A stretch of 64,000 nucleotides of DNA from NCBI GenBank assembly GCA_947044365.1, contig OX345647.1, forward strand, positions 5,270,510 to 5,334,509. Reading direction: 5' to 3'. Shown piece by piece: positions 1-11,472 of the stretch (the first letter of the stretch is position 1; each line of letters begins with the position of its first letter). This stretch comes from Petrosia ficiformis. Its lineage: Eukaryota > Porifera > Demospongiae > Haplosclerida > Petrosiidae. Both the position numbers and the translations under genes were made by a program. Below the pieces are notes generated by a model, which saw nothing but the letters and a program-made list of their open reading frames with translations, was not told the DNA's origin and did not search any database.

Positions 1-239
1 ATTATACACAATAATATAAAATTCCACACTTTACACTAAACTCTACAACACATAAAAATTAGATGTATGTATGTACATGAATGATAGAAAGAAAGAAGGT
101 ATTTCCTGCAACATGAAACATCTGACTTATATAAAAATAATTATAAAATAATTATTTAGTAATACACATAGAAAAAGTCACATGAAATGTCTTACTTATT
201 TGTGAGGTATAATATTTAGCATTGGTTCAATATCTCTTG

Positions 240-833
240 TCATGCAACATAATTATCCCTGTCTACACTTGACTCGTCTCTTCTGGGGTTTGGAGTTGAT
301 GTAGTCTCTGTACCAGTTACTATCTTGATGGCAACTCTTTTGATGTCTTCTTTTCCAGTAACAAATACTGATGATGCAGACTTGTTACATTCAGTGCACT
401 CCATTGTTTGCACTGGTTCAATATCTAAAACTCCAACGTAATTATCCCTGTCTACATTTGACTCATCTCTCCCATGGTTTGGAGGTGATGTAGTCTCAGT
501 ACCAGTTACTATCTTGATGGAAAGTCTTTTGATGTCTTCTTTTCCAGTAACAAATACTGATGATGCAGACTTGTTACATTCAGTGCACTCCATTGTTTGC
601 ACTGGTTCAATATCTAAAACTCCAACGTAATTATCCCTGTCTACATTTGACTCATCTCTCCCATGGTTTGGAGGTGATGTAGTCTCAGTACCAGTTACTA
701 TCTTGATGGAAACTCTTTTGATATCTTGTTTTCCAGTAACAAATAGTGATGATGTCGAGATGTTAAGGGCAGTGTTTGTTAGACTTTGCTGTGCACACCA
801 TTCCACAAGGGTAGTGCAATCCATGGTATACAC
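240..833 (-). CDS. Repeat-ORF family, locus 1: protein of 63-aa tandem repeats
   Basis: An open frame of 197 codons encodes about three repeats of 63 residues. Each contains a VTGKEDIKR segment, a TGTETTS-PN segment, a DESSVDRDNYVG segment and an EPVQTMEC segment. The DNA period is 189 bp, an exact multiple of three. The family is not recognised: there is no signal peptide, membrane segment or known catalytic motif, and it is rich in Thr, Ser, Asp and Glu. The same coding unit occurs at 7058, 8947, 10256, 19690 and 23620, always followed downstream by a shared flank (here about 60-180) containing a GAAAGAAAGAAGG run. Whether it is a host gene, an exon of a longer gene or part of a mobile element is open. 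Confidence 0.5.
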   Translation of the reverse strand: MYTMDCTTLVEWCAQQSLTNTALNISTSSLFVTGKQDIKRVSIKIVTGTETTSPPNHGRDESNVDRDNYVGVLDIEPVQTMECTECNKSASSVFVTGKEDIKRLSIKIVTGTETTSPPNHGRDESNVDRDNYVGVLDIEPVQTMECTECNKSASSVFVTGKEDIKRVAIKIVTGTETTSTPNPRRDESSVDRDNYVA

Positions 834-1019
834 AGTTTGGATATTTTGCCGGACTGTAGTATACTATATAATCCCGTCTAGTCGAGTGAAGGTGTAGGGA
901 TAATACTGAATAATGAATATGATTATAAGCACAGGAAGTGAGCCCACAATGATAGTAGCATGCGTGGGAAATAAAAGCAGAGTTGTGGGGAAGAAAGGAG
1001 CGTCGAGCGTCAGAGATAG

Positions 1020-1055
<36 letters not shown>

Positions 1056-1392
1056 CAAGTAAAAACACCGTTTGAGGGAGAGGAAGGAAGGCAGGCTTAT
1101 ATGGTAGACTTAAAAATTATTGCAACATGAAAATAAGTGTAATGAAAGCCACTTATCACAGGGGTGTCACACAATTTATGCCCATATTTAGTCTCATGTA
1201 ACCAGCCCCTACCACTCTTCAATGGTCGCAAAAAAATCTTATTGGGCGTGGCATAAGCATAATCCAGAAATAGCCAAAGTTTTAATTTACAATTTTTTGC
1301 CACTTAAAATGAAAAGGTGTATATATTATACCTAATATCTATGAATTAATAATAAATTAATAACAACATGACATAGTAATCAGTTACATGTA

Positions 1393-3868
1393 TTATGATA
1401 AAGAGAGTTTTACAGAGACAGGTCTTTCACATAACTCTTTCTTCAGTTCAGTTGAGAACTGATCTTTAATACGAGGAAATGACATCACATTATCAGGTTT
1501 AGAGTCAGACCAAAACTGATTAAAATTATATGTTATGTAACCTAAAAATAGAATATAAATAGAATATAAATAAATTTATAAACTTTGAGAAGTCAAATCA
1601 TTTAAGTTACTCTGGCTTTTCGGCATGTATTTTTGTCTGTCAGTCTCTGTCTACATGTGTTTATCTGTTAGTCTATCTATTTACATTGTATTTGTCAGTC
1701 TATTAATATCATAATTATATTCATTATCTTACAATAAACCTCTAAGAAGTCCATTAGTGTAACAGCTTCTCTGTCTTGCGCTATTGTATAATAGTAATAA
1801 TCCATTGTACCATTATTCAACCATGTGACCAGTATACTGGTAAGATTAATACCAGTAATAGCATATGGGTAGCTGGATTAATAAAACAAAGAACGGATAA
1901 GAATGGACAGATGAAATTGTTTTAATAGAAATAACAATGGTAAGCAATAATGGTTGACCAATGGTCAGTAGGTAACTGGTTGATTTGTAACTAGTGATAG
2001 AGGTTAGTAGGTAATTGGTAATAATAGTCAATTGGTAAATGATGATAATGTTTAATATGTAACTGGTCAATTGGTAACTACTCACTAACTAGTGATAATA
2101 ATAAATTGGTGATAATGGTCCATTGGTTACTAACCCTTTGGATGGATGTTGTGAATTGCTCAACACTTTTCTTGCTTTATCATTATATGTCTCAGCAAAA
2201 TACCTACAAGAAGATTACATGTAATATCCGATTGAATAACTAGTTTTCAAGTCTTTTCGATCTGGTTGCAGTTAAGAGTTGCTGCAAAGATCTAAAGCAA
2301 CATTCTAAATATAACATAATGCAAAAACAACACAAATTACATAATAACACTGTGCTGAATGCAAGGAACCTACTATTAACATGTACATGTATACATGGAT
2401 ATACATGTAAATGTATATAAGTACATGTACATGTACCTATGCAAAAACAACACAGTACATAGTAACACTGTACTGAATGCAAGGAGCCTACTATTAACAT
2501 GTACATGTACCTATTATTATGAACACTTGTATTTACTGTTGTATTAATAATGGTGTATGAATATATAACGAATGCTTACACAAGACAATGGAGTCCCAGT
2601 AAACCCATTCCTCTAAAGTCTGTTGCTGGGTCGGTACCCTGGAAACCAATCTGTCCCCATTTTTTAGTAATACGTGATTCCAGAGCTACGTGTGGCATCA
2701 GAAGACTCCATAACTATGAACAGAAATATATATATCTATCTATCTATCATCCATCTATCTATCTCTGTCAATATTATTCATTCCATCCATTGATCCGTCC
2801 ATCCATCCATCCATCCATTCATCCATCCATCCATCCATCCATCTATCTGTCCATTTATCCATCCATCCATCCATCGATCCATCCTCTTGTACCTTCATTA
2901 GCATTTGTTCATGTTCAGTATTCTCTTGTGAATATATTTCGGTACGCATCTTTTCTATCTCACTTTTCAATACATTCAATGAAATTACTTGCATCAGACA
3001 AGGGTTCAAACGAACAATAAAACTAAAGAAACACAAGATGCCCATCAAAAGATAAATTTTTAGATGGACAATATGAACAGAGCATAGAATCCCTCTATCC
3101 AGATAAGAGGGGTGTCCTCATTTTAGGGGCTAATTTATGTTATAAAGTTTGAAACATTTTTAAGTGTCCTTAATACAGGGATGTCTTCAATACAGGGGTG
3201 TCCTCAATACAGGGGTGTCTTCAATACAGGGGTGTCCTCAATACAGGGGTGTCTCAATACAGTTAGTTTAGAATAGAGGGATTCCAATGTATATATATAA
3301 TCCTCATCTACCAGTGGAGGATCGGATATATCTCTGCTTACCTTGGGTGCTTATCTTTACTGATTTTCTTTACTCTTAGGATAGTTTGTAAAGCAACTTC
3401 AGGTTGACAGTCTCCACTACCATCTCTGGAGATAGTACGTAAAGCCTAACGAGATCAGGAATGGATGGATAGATTGAAAGACAAATCAATAAATAGATGA
3501 ATGGATAGATAGATAGATAGATGGATGGATAAATAAATGGACGAATATATTGATAACTTATCATTACCTCATTTCTTGATGCCTTCAAAGATCCAGCTAT
3601 AAACAAAGAATAATTAATTTTATTAATAAATAATTCAACATCACCCATCCATGACAATGTGAATGTTGCTTCTATCCATCCATCTACTTATCCATCCATT
3701 CATCTATCCATCCACCTATCACTTCATTCATTGTGTACCTATTCTGGAAGATCTCTGAGGTAAGTAAGTCTCTCTCTGACATATTCTTTGAAGTTCACAC
3801 TGCCCAGTAAATATTCTCAACATCCATTTCCATGATCTCCAAAACAACAGAGAAAACCACCCAGACAT
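1393..3868 (-). CDS. ELMOD: ELMO-domain protein (ELMOD1/2-like), copy A
   Basis: ELMO/CED-12 domain proteins of this family act as GTPase-activating proteins for Arf-family GTPases such as ARL2. Eight exons (3868-3739, 3596-3568, 3445-3342, 3022-2893, 2713-2580, 2203-2135, 1872-1733, 1541-1393) join in one frame to 294 aa, almost the length of human ELMOD2 (293). Family marks include [10 protein letters not shown] near the N-terminus, SEIEKMR, the [19 protein letters not shown] core with the conserved Arg, AITGINLTS, and [10 protein letters not shown] near the end. The start ATG opens a hydrophobic [10 protein letters not shown] segment as in ELMOD1/2. Exon lengths equal those of copy B at 25060-27698 and no disabling change was seen, so both paralogues may be functional. 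Small differences include DKH for DKD at the end of exon 3. Confidence 0.85.
2325..2515. repeat. Tandem repeat in ELMOD intron 5, about 120 bp unit
   Basis: Two units (the second truncated) start with AAAAACAACACA and contain ATGTACATGTA-rich stretches. The equivalent intron of copy B (26039-26390) has three units, so copy number changed after the duplication. Confidence 0.8.
2735..2885. repeat. (TATC)n/(CATC)n microsatellite in ELMOD intron 4
   Basis: Tetranucleotide runs of TATC and CCAT lie between exons 4 and 5 of ELMOD copy A. The same array, with a different length, lies at 26610-26760 in copy B. Confidence 0.9.
3170..3262. repeat. AATACAGGGGTGTC minisatellite
   Basis: About five units of roughly 18 bp built on AATACAGGGGTGTCCTC lie in ELMOD intron 3. 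Copy B (about 27045-27105) has fewer units. Confidence 0.8.
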
Positions 3869-4404
3869 ACTATATATACCAGCCACACCCCTTTATTAAA
3901 ACATTTCTGGGTGGTATATATGTGTATCTGGTTGCATGATAAAACGAATGTCCTCCGTACAGTTGAACTATTAAATACAAATCAATGAATTATTTTGATT
4001 GTCTACAAACACTACTATAATTTGTACTCCAACTATGGAGTGTCCCCAAGTCTGGAGTGTCCATGTAGTGGAGAGAACACTGATCTTGTCAACATACAAT
4101 AATAACATTAGAGATAATTATAATGCCTATAATTATGAATGTAGGCCAGTAGATATATCTTGATAAGGTATATGGTATTTTCCAATATTGCTTAATACAT
4201 ACCAGTTACTGCATCATGCTTATAATAATGGTTTTGTAAATTAGTCTGTTGAGCAGACTGTCCCAATGTAAAAGCAGAGGCGAAAGGTCTGCTCATCAGG
4301 CTAGTTGTAAGTGTAGTGTGGTAGTTTATAGTGCATCGCTTTAATAATAATAATTAATAACTTAATGAAATTATAATAAATTATATTCGTCACATTAAAA
4401 TATT

Positions 4405-5016
4405 TCATTTTTCATTCCTACTTCCATTTCTCAATCTAGGTGATAAAGAAGGTGTGTCCTCTACTACACTAACCCACAAGTAACAACAAGCAAAGTTAAT
4501 AACATCACTAATATGTTGCTGTTCCGCTTCAATATTAGCCGTAAGGTTCCTTTCTTCGTAAGGTATTCCACCTTCTTTGGGCTTTCGATAGAGGCATAAA
4601 GTCCTTGTTGGTGTCCATCACGATCTGATATCAGCATTACAAACATGTCGTGCCATCCTTCATTTATAATTACCTGTGAGGAGGAGAAATAGGATGTGAT
4701 GATTAGTACATGAGAAAGGAAGAAGGAGAGAGGGAGGAGTGGAAAGAGAAAAGGAAAAAGGGGAGGAGGAGGAATGGGAAGATAAGGAGACAAAGGAGGA
4801 ATGAAGAAGAGGCTTATGTCATTAAAGAGGAGGCTTGTACTTTCTTCATGTAATAATTAGAAACATGTTCACTTCTATAAATATAAAACTACACCCAACC
4901 CCTGATACTGCTGAGAATAATTTTACGATATCATAATGATGAAGATAGACTAATGTCTTACTGTATAAATATCTGTGCTATTTTCAAATGATTTAAAACT
5001 GTCGTTGAATCGAGCT
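4405..5016 (-). pseudogene. SZT2: Orphan SZT2 3' end (last two exons), frameshifted
   Basis: The segments 5016-4962 and 4673-4405 match SZT2 exons 40 and 41 at 28969-28906 and 28561-28292. Compared with the intact copy, exon 40 lacks 9 bases (in frame). Exon 41 lacks one base near 4592 (GATAGAGGCAT here, GATAGACGGCAT in copy B), which shifts the frame after GHQQGLYA and changes the whole C-terminus. The 39 upstream exons are absent because homology ends at 5118. This is a dead 3' fragment carried along with the ELMOD duplication. Confidence 0.85.
4690..4800. repeat. GA-rich low-complexity tract
   Basis: Purine-rich plus strand (polypyrimidine tract on the transcribed strand) directly before the acceptor of the SZT2-like last exon. 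It is longer in copy B (28565-28745). Confidence 0.7.
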
Positions 5017-5118
5017 CTATACAAATGAAAGAATGAAGGAGTATTGTCGTTAATGTTTATTGTTGTGGTCAATAAATATATAATGAGATTTATTGAATAG
5101 ATTATATACATGTAATGT

Positions 5119-5898
5119 CCAGTCGTTGGAGATATGTATGATTCACCACGGGATCGCTTTGCCTTAGTTTCTGCTCTCTTCCAAGTCTCTGGCCGTGCTG
5201 GAGTAGTTGTGCTGGATGAGGATGATGCTCCTGGTACTCGAGGGGATGTCATCTCCTTTCTACACGTGTTCAGTAACTTCAGTAGTGTTACCGTTATATT
5301 TGTGTCAACAGTTCCTTCTGTCAAATACCTTGCTATAATACCTGAAGAAGATAGAGCTATGATTGCATTAATCCTCTTCCCCCTTGAAAGTAAAGTATGT
5401 TTAATTGCCCTTTCACCTCTGATAGCATATCCACATTTCCTCAAAAAGGTTCTCCTGTCACTCCCAGTTTCATCCAGCCAAACTAGTACTCTACGATTAT
5501 ACAAAAACATGTGTGCCATAAACATACCTCTCAAACTACTTGATCTTTGAAATGCTATTCGCTGCACCTTCTTTCTAGTTAATCCATACCTTCTAAGGAT
5601 GCGGCATACTGTAGGAATAGAAACCTTAACTCTTGTTGCTCTGTATATTACTTCACAAAACTCCTGTAAATGTGTAGTTGGACACTCTAAAGCAAGGCCA
5701 ATTATAAACATTTCATGATAGTCATCAAGAATGTGTAGTTGTGGTCTCCTTGTATGTGATGTGCATTGACTGACATCACCAGTTTCTTCAAAATGTTTCA
5801 AGGTCCTGACTACAGTTCCAAAACCAATGCATAACCTGTGAGCTATGCTTCTGTAAGTTTGATATTGTGATGTTAGCCTTAACCACACTATTCTCCAA
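5119..5898 (-). pseudogene. IS630/Tc1-type transposase fragment, truncated at both ends
   Basis: The minus-strand frame opening with M at 5888 shows an N-terminal helix-turn-helix region (SIAHRLCIGFGTVVRTLKHF), a second helix-turn-helix with the typical TVCRILRRYGLTRKKV string, and the start of a DDE_3 catalytic domain with the first acidic site in VLVWLDETG followed by RKCGYAIRGERA. The second Asp and the final Glu of the DDE triad are missing. Instead the frame runs into a Ser/Thr/Pro-rich tail and then duplicated SZT2 intron DNA at 5118. An RWRIVWLRL start of the domain is visible just upstream of 5888 but abuts the repeat-ORF sequence at about 5899. No intact element ends are seen, so it is not expected to be active. 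Confidence 0.8.
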
Positions 5899-5998
5899 CG
5901 TTATCTCTATTGACTGTAAGGCTTTCTCCTGCAGTCCACTCCATTGTCTGGCTAAATATCTAATATCTCTTGTGCAGTCCACTCACTAACTCGTACAA
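5899..5998 (-). repeat. Left arm of large inverted repeat (5' end of repeat-ORF unit)
   Basis: About 95-100 bases are the reverse complement of 7007-7100, nearly perfectly. Both arms carry the 5' end of the repeat-ORF unit, from the GTGGACTGCACAAGAGAT string to the MEWTAGESLTVNRDN codons. The arms are about 1 kb apart and enclose the element at 6065-6750. Confidence 0.85.
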
Positions 5999-6064
5999 CG
6001 GATATCATTGTGGTAACGTTTTGTGCGACTTTGTTCACAAGAAGTCATAATACTCTAGACAGCT

Positions 6065-6752
6065 ATACTATACTTTAAGGTGGTACTAGGGAGTGGGCGG
6101 ATGCGACTCCAATCAGTTTCAAAATAGAATATTATATAATATGACTCTAACCTGGTGTAATGGCAACCTTCATATCTTCTAATCACCTTTATAGGGTCCT
6201 GGAATTGATAAAACATATATAAAATGTCCATTCTTGCCATCTTAATAAGTACAAAACGGAGAAAGCCACGCCCACCAATCATGGCGTGCACCAAGTACAA
6301 TGCATTTAGAGAAAACAAATAGAGCCGTTTTCTGGAAATTCATTTTACTTTTATAGTTACAAGAGGCTGAAGAAAGCTGAATTCTGTAGCTTTTCACTGA
6401 AACCATAAAATTTACCTTTCTAGACACTACCAAACTCCGATCTTTCTCAGAGAGCAACTACAGTTACCCCGCCATCTTTCTCAGAGAGCAACTACAGTTA
6501 CCCCGCCATTGTTTCCCACCCACCGCCCCCTCCACCACCCGTGGGCCGTGTTTAGCTTTGTTTCTGAAAATAAACTCACCTGAAAATAAACTATCAGTCA
6601 AAACATTTAGGCCCAATAATTATACCGCCGGGTGGGTGTGGCTTCCAAAAAATACAGAATGGAACCAGATTGTATGCAGCAAGAAGCTTGCAAGACTAGA
6701 AACTGATTGGAGTAGCATCCGCCCACGGAAAAGACTACAACCTTAAAACTTT
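6065..6752. mobile_element. Non-autonomous DNA element with about 50 bp terminal inverted repeats
   Basis: The left end (TTTAAGGTGGTACTAG... GGGCGGATGCGACTCCAATCAGTTTC) and the right end, read on the other strand (TTTTAAGGTTGTAGTC... GGGCGGATGCTACTCCAATCAGTTTC), match over about 50 bases with some mismatches. The interior of about 590 bp has no convincing coding frame. It includes a 33-35 bp direct repeat (about 6440-6510) containing CAGAGAGCAACTACAG. The length and structure fit a MITE or deleted transposon. Target-site duplication is unclear. Confidence 0.7.
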
Positions 6753-7006
6753 TTTAAAAACAGCCGCCATGGCGGTTTTTTTTTTTTAAATTTCCGTTCC
6801 GTAGCTCCACCCTGATGGGACATTACTCGTGACATTACTGTCGTTTCCAGTAATCTTGCAACGGCGCTCTCAAACCGGAGATGACTTAACTATACTTACA
6901 ATAGTAAACATCACCACATGATCAGAGTAAATTGATTGGCTAAATGTTATAGAGTCTACCACACCCATTCCCGTTTTGGCATTTTTTGTTGCAAGATTGA
7001 TCAAAT
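6753..7006. other. Spacer, nothing recognised
   Basis: A poly-T run (about 6775-6787) and unassigned AT-rich sequence lie between the inverted-repeat element and the right arm of the larger inverted repeat. Confidence 0.5.
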
Positions 7007-7100
7007 GACGAGTTAGTGAGTGGACTGCACAAGAGATATTAGATATTTAGCCAGACAATGGAGTGGACTGCAGGAGAAAGCCTTACAGTCAATAGAGATA
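7007..7100 (+). repeat. Right arm of large inverted repeat
   Basis: Reverse complement of 5899-5998. It includes the ATG of the plus-strand repeat ORF at 7058. Confidence 0.85.
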
Positions 7101-7327
7101 ACAAATCAATTTCAGTATTTATTACTGGAAAAGAAGATCAGAAACTAGTTCCCATCAAAAGAGAAGAAACAGTAACTGGTACTGAGACTATATCAACTCC
7201 AAACCCCAGGAAAGATGAGTCAAGTGTAGACATGGATAATTATGTTGGAGGTTTTGTGACAAGAGATATTGAACCAGTGCAAGCAATGGAGTGGACTGCA
7301 GAAGATAGTGTAACAATCAGTGAATAA
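7058..7327 (+). CDS. Repeat-ORF family, locus 2
   Basis: An 89-codon frame begins MEWTAGESLTVNRDN and has one full unit (VFITGKEDQK, TGTETISTPNPRKDESSVDMDNYVG, RDIEPVQAMEWTAEDSVT) before a stop. A second, degenerate unit without an open frame follows at about 7335-7500. The downstream flank (about 7590-7690) is the reverse complement of the flank shared by the minus-strand loci, so the whole unit is inverted. Function unknown. Confidence 0.4.
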   Translation: MEWTAGESLTVNRDNKSISVFITGKEDQKLVPIKREETVTGTETISTPNPRKDESSVDMDNYVGGFVTRDIEPVQAMEWTAEDSVTISE

Positions 7328-7499
7328 AACAAGTCAGTATCATCATTATTTGTTACTGGAAGAGAAGATCAGAAACTAGTTCCCATCAAAAGAGAAGAAA
7401 TATTAACTGCTACTGAACTCCAAACCCCAGAAGAGATAAGACAAGTGCAGACGTGCAGGGGTAAATGTTTTGGAGATTTGTAACTGAGATATTGAACCA

Positions 7500-8940
7500 G
7501 TGCTAAATTTATTATACCTCTCCTATTAAAAAAAGAAGTGCAACATTTGATGTTGTTTTTGTCACAGTGTTGTAGAGAATTTTTATTATCTACGTACAAA
7601 ATGTTAATAAGTCATGTTGCAGGAAATACCACCTTTCTATCTATCTATCTATGTACATGCTTCTATGTATCTATCTACATGTATGTATCTATTATTTTTC
7701 AAATGTAAAATTTCTTATATTATTTTCAACAATGGTAGCACTGCCAAAGATAATATTCTTGTCAATGATGGAACTAGTGAAATAGATAATGGGCCGAGAT
7801 TAGGAGTCTGCATGTTGTTATACATAAAGACAAGTGCTGAATTATACATATACTAACATGGTCTTCTCCATTAGTTGCTTCAAATTATCCAACCAATATG
7901 AAATGGCATTAATAAATAATAATTCACAAGTCGTTACATACTAACAATACTAGTTTAAATATTAGTAGAGAAGATGTGTGTAGTGAATATTAAAGGAGTG
8001 TGAGATAATTAATGGGAATATTATATCTGATCCAGTAATACTGGTTCCTTTCAGTGAGTCTATACTCTTATGTTAACATGCATGTTATAGATTCCTATAC
8101 GTTCACTTCAGTCTCTCACTCATAATAAAGACAGCGATACAGTATTACTAACATGGTCTTCTTCAGTAGTTGCTTCAAACTATCCTGTAGTATTCCAATA
8201 TGAAGTTATATCTATAAATAAATATCTAATTCCAAACATAAATTCATTATAGTAGTTACACAATGTCTAGAGTCATGACAATGACCAAATTTAATATTTA
8301 TTATTAATAGAAACATTGTACTGCTATTTATAGTAACATTATCTATAATATCTACCATTAATGGTAACACTGAACAGACTATCAGATATTTATAGTAACA
8401 GGTTTATTTTCAAGTGTTATTTGTACAGACTGTAACAGAAACAACCCTCCCTCTTCAGTGTGTTGCAAAGGAAAATGGATGTGGAACATTTATAATCATA
8501 TAGCAGCAGTCCAATGTATGGTCACTTGTCTATTGAACTCCCATTTGCAATTTATATTTATTTCCAGTCAAGATTTGCAAGTTAGGAAAAGGATTTGTTA
8601 ATACATATACGCTTTGCTAATAACTATACAAATCACTCAAAAATTTGTAAAAAAAAATTAGTTATACATATTTGTGGAGTGGTATGAAATTTCATATTAC
8701 ACTATCATATTAGCAATGCTAACATGAATCTATTTTAAAATCTCATAAAAAAATTTTTATACTATGTTTATTATTATCATTTTACATTTTGAAGATATAA
8801 TAATATAACATTCCACACTAAAAAATAGATGCATGTATGTACATGAATGATAGAAAGAAAGAAGGTATTTCCAAAACATGTGACTTATTTAGATAATTAT
8901 TCGATATTATTCTACAACACAAAAAAAGTCACATGAAATG
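7500..8940. other. AT-rich intergenic DNA with family flanks, no gene seen
   Basis: Contains the conserved downstream flank of the repeat-ORF unit (7590-7690, matching 19980-20110), two copies of a segment including ACATGGTCTTCT and TTAGTTGCTTCAAA (about 7855 and 8150; a third near 20535), and weak CTATTAATAG-type palindromes near 8300-8410. The segment 8800-8945 is the downstream flank of the next minus-strand locus. No coding signal. Confidence 0.5.
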
Positions 8941-8946
8941 TCTTAC

Positions 8947-9303
8947 TTATTTCTTATTGTGAGGTATAATAGTTTGCACTTGTTCAATATCTCTTGTCAC
9001 AAAAACTCCAAGATAATTATCCCTGTCTACACTTGACTCATCTCTCCTGGGGTTTGGAGTTGATGTAGTCTTAGCACCAGTTACTGTCTTGATGGAAACT
9101 CTTTTGATGTCTTTTTTTCCAGTAACAAATACTGATGATGCTGACTTGTTATGTTCACTGACTGTTACACTATCCTCTGCAGTCCACTCCATTGTTTGCA
9201 CTTGTTCAATATCTCTTGTCACAAAAACTCCAACATAATTATCCATGTCTATACTTGACTCATCTGTGCTGGGGTTTGGAGGTGATGCAGTGTGAGTACT
9301 CAT
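8947..9303 (-). CDS. Repeat-ORF family, locus 3 (75-aa period)
   Basis: A 118-codon frame has two units with a 225 bp (75 codon) period. The units include the longer linker TMEWTAEDSVTVSEHNKSASSVFVTGKKD that is shortened at loci 1 and 6. The frame opens with MSTHTASPPNPSTDESS, so the N-terminal part differs from other loci. Unrecognised protein; same family and downstream flank as locus 1. Confidence 0.45.
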   Translation of the reverse strand: MSTHTASPPNPSTDESSIDMDNYVGVFVTRDIEQVQTMEWTAEDSVTVSEHNKSASSVFVTGKKDIKRVSIKTVTGAKTTSTPNPRRDESSVDRDNYLGVFVTRDIEQVQTIIPHNKK

Positions 9304-9364
9304 TGCTATTTTTTATGTTTTTGTGGTGTGTCTGCTATTGATGATAGAGGAAACACTAAGCCCT

Positions 9365-9742
9365 TTTAATAGATTCACCTAATGATGTATTACTAGAAAC
9401 AGCTTCACTGGTGTATAATGTACTTACTATTAATAGATTCACCTAATGATGCATTACTATTAATAGCTTCACTGATGTATAATGTAGTTACTATTAATAG
9501 AGTCACCTAATGATGCATTACTATTAATAGCTTCACTGATGTATAATGTAGATACTATTAATAGATTCACTTAATGATGCATTACTATAAATAGCTTCAC
9601 TGATGTATAATGTAGTTACTATTAATAGATTCACCTAATGATGCATTACTATTAATAGGTTCACTGATGTATAATGTAGTTACTATTAATAGATTCACCT
9701 AATGATGCGTTACTATAAATAGCTTCACTGATGTATGATAAA
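9365..9742. repeat. 64-bp minisatellite with CTATTAATAG / CTATAAATAG boxes
   Basis: About six units alternate a CTATTAATAG box with ATTCACCTAATGATGCATTA and a CTATAAATAG (or CTATTAATAG) box with GCTTCACTGATGTATAATG. It is the same array as 22380-23085 and, in reverse complement, 21830-21985. Confidence 0.9.
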
Positions 9743-11405
9743 TGTTAGCGCATGCTGCATGAATCATTGTCAATTATATTAATGATAGTTTAGATGCAAT
9801 TTTAATAACAGTTTTCAACAATAATGCAGCACAGTCCAGTATTGTGAGTTTGTTCGGTATAACATCATGCAGGCTCTTAATTGAACTGCTCATTGCATAT
9901 TATCTACATTTCATTTGTTCCTTCATGCAACATCTACATTTCAATTGTCCCCTTATTTACATTTCACTTGGTCCTTCATGTATTCTCAAAATCTTTAAGA
10001 CTGTGTGGACATAAAAATAATATCTTTGGCAATGAGATTTTGAACACAATAATATAAAATTCCACACTTTACACTAAACTCTACAACACATAAAAATAGA
10101 TGCATGTATGTACATAGATAAAAAGAAAGAAGGTACTTCCTGCACCATGAAACATCTGACTTGTATAAAAATAATAATTAAAAAAATCATAGTCTACAAC
10201 ACAAAGAAAAGTCACATGAAATGTCTTACTTATTTGTGAGGTATATTGTCTCTTGTCATGCAACATAATTATCCCTGTCTACACTTGACTCATCTCTTCT
10301 GAGGTTTGGAGTTGATGTAGTTTCAGTACCAGTTACTATCTTGATGGCAACTCTTTTGATGTCTTCTTTTCCAGTAACAAATACTGATGATGTCGAGATG
10401 TTAAGGGTAGTGTTTGGTATACTTTGCTGTGCAGACCATTCCACAAGGGTAGTGCAATCTATGTTACACAGTGTGGACATCTCACTGGAGTGGTGTTGGG
10501 ATTGTATTAAATTATGCGAGGATATCTCGTTTGGAGTTGATGTAGTTTCAGTACTAGTTAGTATCTTGAAGGAAACTCAGAAACTCAAAACCATTCCACA
10601 ACAGTCATATAACGTGTTAGTAACAATTTATTAACAATTTATTAACAATTTATTAACATGAATATCATTAGGTCTTCGTGTGTAAAGGTGTGTTGTATAA
10701 CATGAATATCATTATAAGTCCAGGAAGTGAGCCCACAACGATAGCAGCACGGAGAGGAAATAAAAGCAGAGTGGAGGGGGAAGAAAGGAGGGTCAGGGAG
10801 AGCTAACATTCAGCCATCACCACAAATAGTCAAATACATAACATGAATATCATTATGAGCCCATAATGATAGTAGCATGGAAGGAAAATAAAAGCAGAGT
10901 GGAGGGGCAACCAAAGCTAACATTTAGTCATCACCACAAATAAATACATAACATGAACACAACTACCTTCTTTACATCACCTTCCTCCCCATCTCTATTA
11001 AGTATTCCAATAAAATCACCCAGTAGTGGAACATAGGGTCAAACACTGTTTGAGGAGAGGAAGGAGGAACTGAGAATAGGCTTATATGGTAGACTTAAAA
11101 ATTATTGCAACCTGAAAATAAGTGTAATGTAAGTGGAATCCATGTAAAACCAATACTAGAAGCCACTTGTCACAGGGGCCCATATTTGTCTCATGTAACC
11201 AGCCCCTCCCACTCCACAAAGGTCCCAAGTGCAAAATCTCAGTAGGCATGGCATAAACATACTCCAGAAATAGCCAAAGTTTTAATTTACAATTTTTTGC
11301 CTCTTAAGATGAAAAGGTGTAGCTAATATCTATGAATTAACTCACTGAATAATGAATTAATAACAACATGACATAGTAATCAGTTACATGTATTATGATA
11401 AAGAG
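9743..11405. repeat. Segmental duplication, partial copy C
   Basis: Nearly the same as about 23060-25075 in copy B: the spacer with GTTAGCGCATGCTGCATGAA, a one-unit repeat-ORF locus, the 10680-11310 spacer, and finally the 3' untranslated end and last codons of ELMOD (reverse orientation). Homology ends within AGAGAGTTTTAT at about 11400-11412, where PUM3 coding sequence takes over. Confidence 0.85.
10256..10480 (-). CDS. Repeat-ORF family, locus 4 (single unit)
   Basis: A 74-codon frame starts MSTLCNIDCTTLVEWSAQQS, as at locus 6, and continues through one VTGKEDIKR / TGTETTSTPN / DESSVDRDNYVA unit to the stop. This gives the shortest member with the complete N-terminal leader. Function unknown. 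Confidence 0.45.
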   Translation of the reverse strand: MSTLCNIDCTTLVEWSAQQSIPNTTLNISTSSVFVTGKEDIKRVAIKIVTGTETTSTPNLRRDESSVDRDNYVA

Positions 11406-11441
11406 AGTTTTATGTCTCTGGCATGGAACTACAAAGGTAAT

Positions 11442-11472
<31 letters not shown>

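Larger units (their letters stand above)
1..5118. repeat. Segmental duplication, copy A
   Basis: This block is closely similar to about 23390-29077 (copy B) in the same orientation. It contains a repeat-ORF locus, a full ELMOD gene and the last two exons of SZT2. Homology stops abruptly at 5118, where copy B continues (29078) into a 130 bp inverted repeat and the rest of SZT2, while copy A switches to a transposase fragment. Introns differ by small indels and repeat copy number, but exon lengths are the same in both ELMOD copies. The left end lies at or beyond the window edge. Confidence 0.9.

Noticed and set aside
5134..5550. 138-codon plus-strand frame
   Set aside because: Antisense shadow of the transposase fragment.
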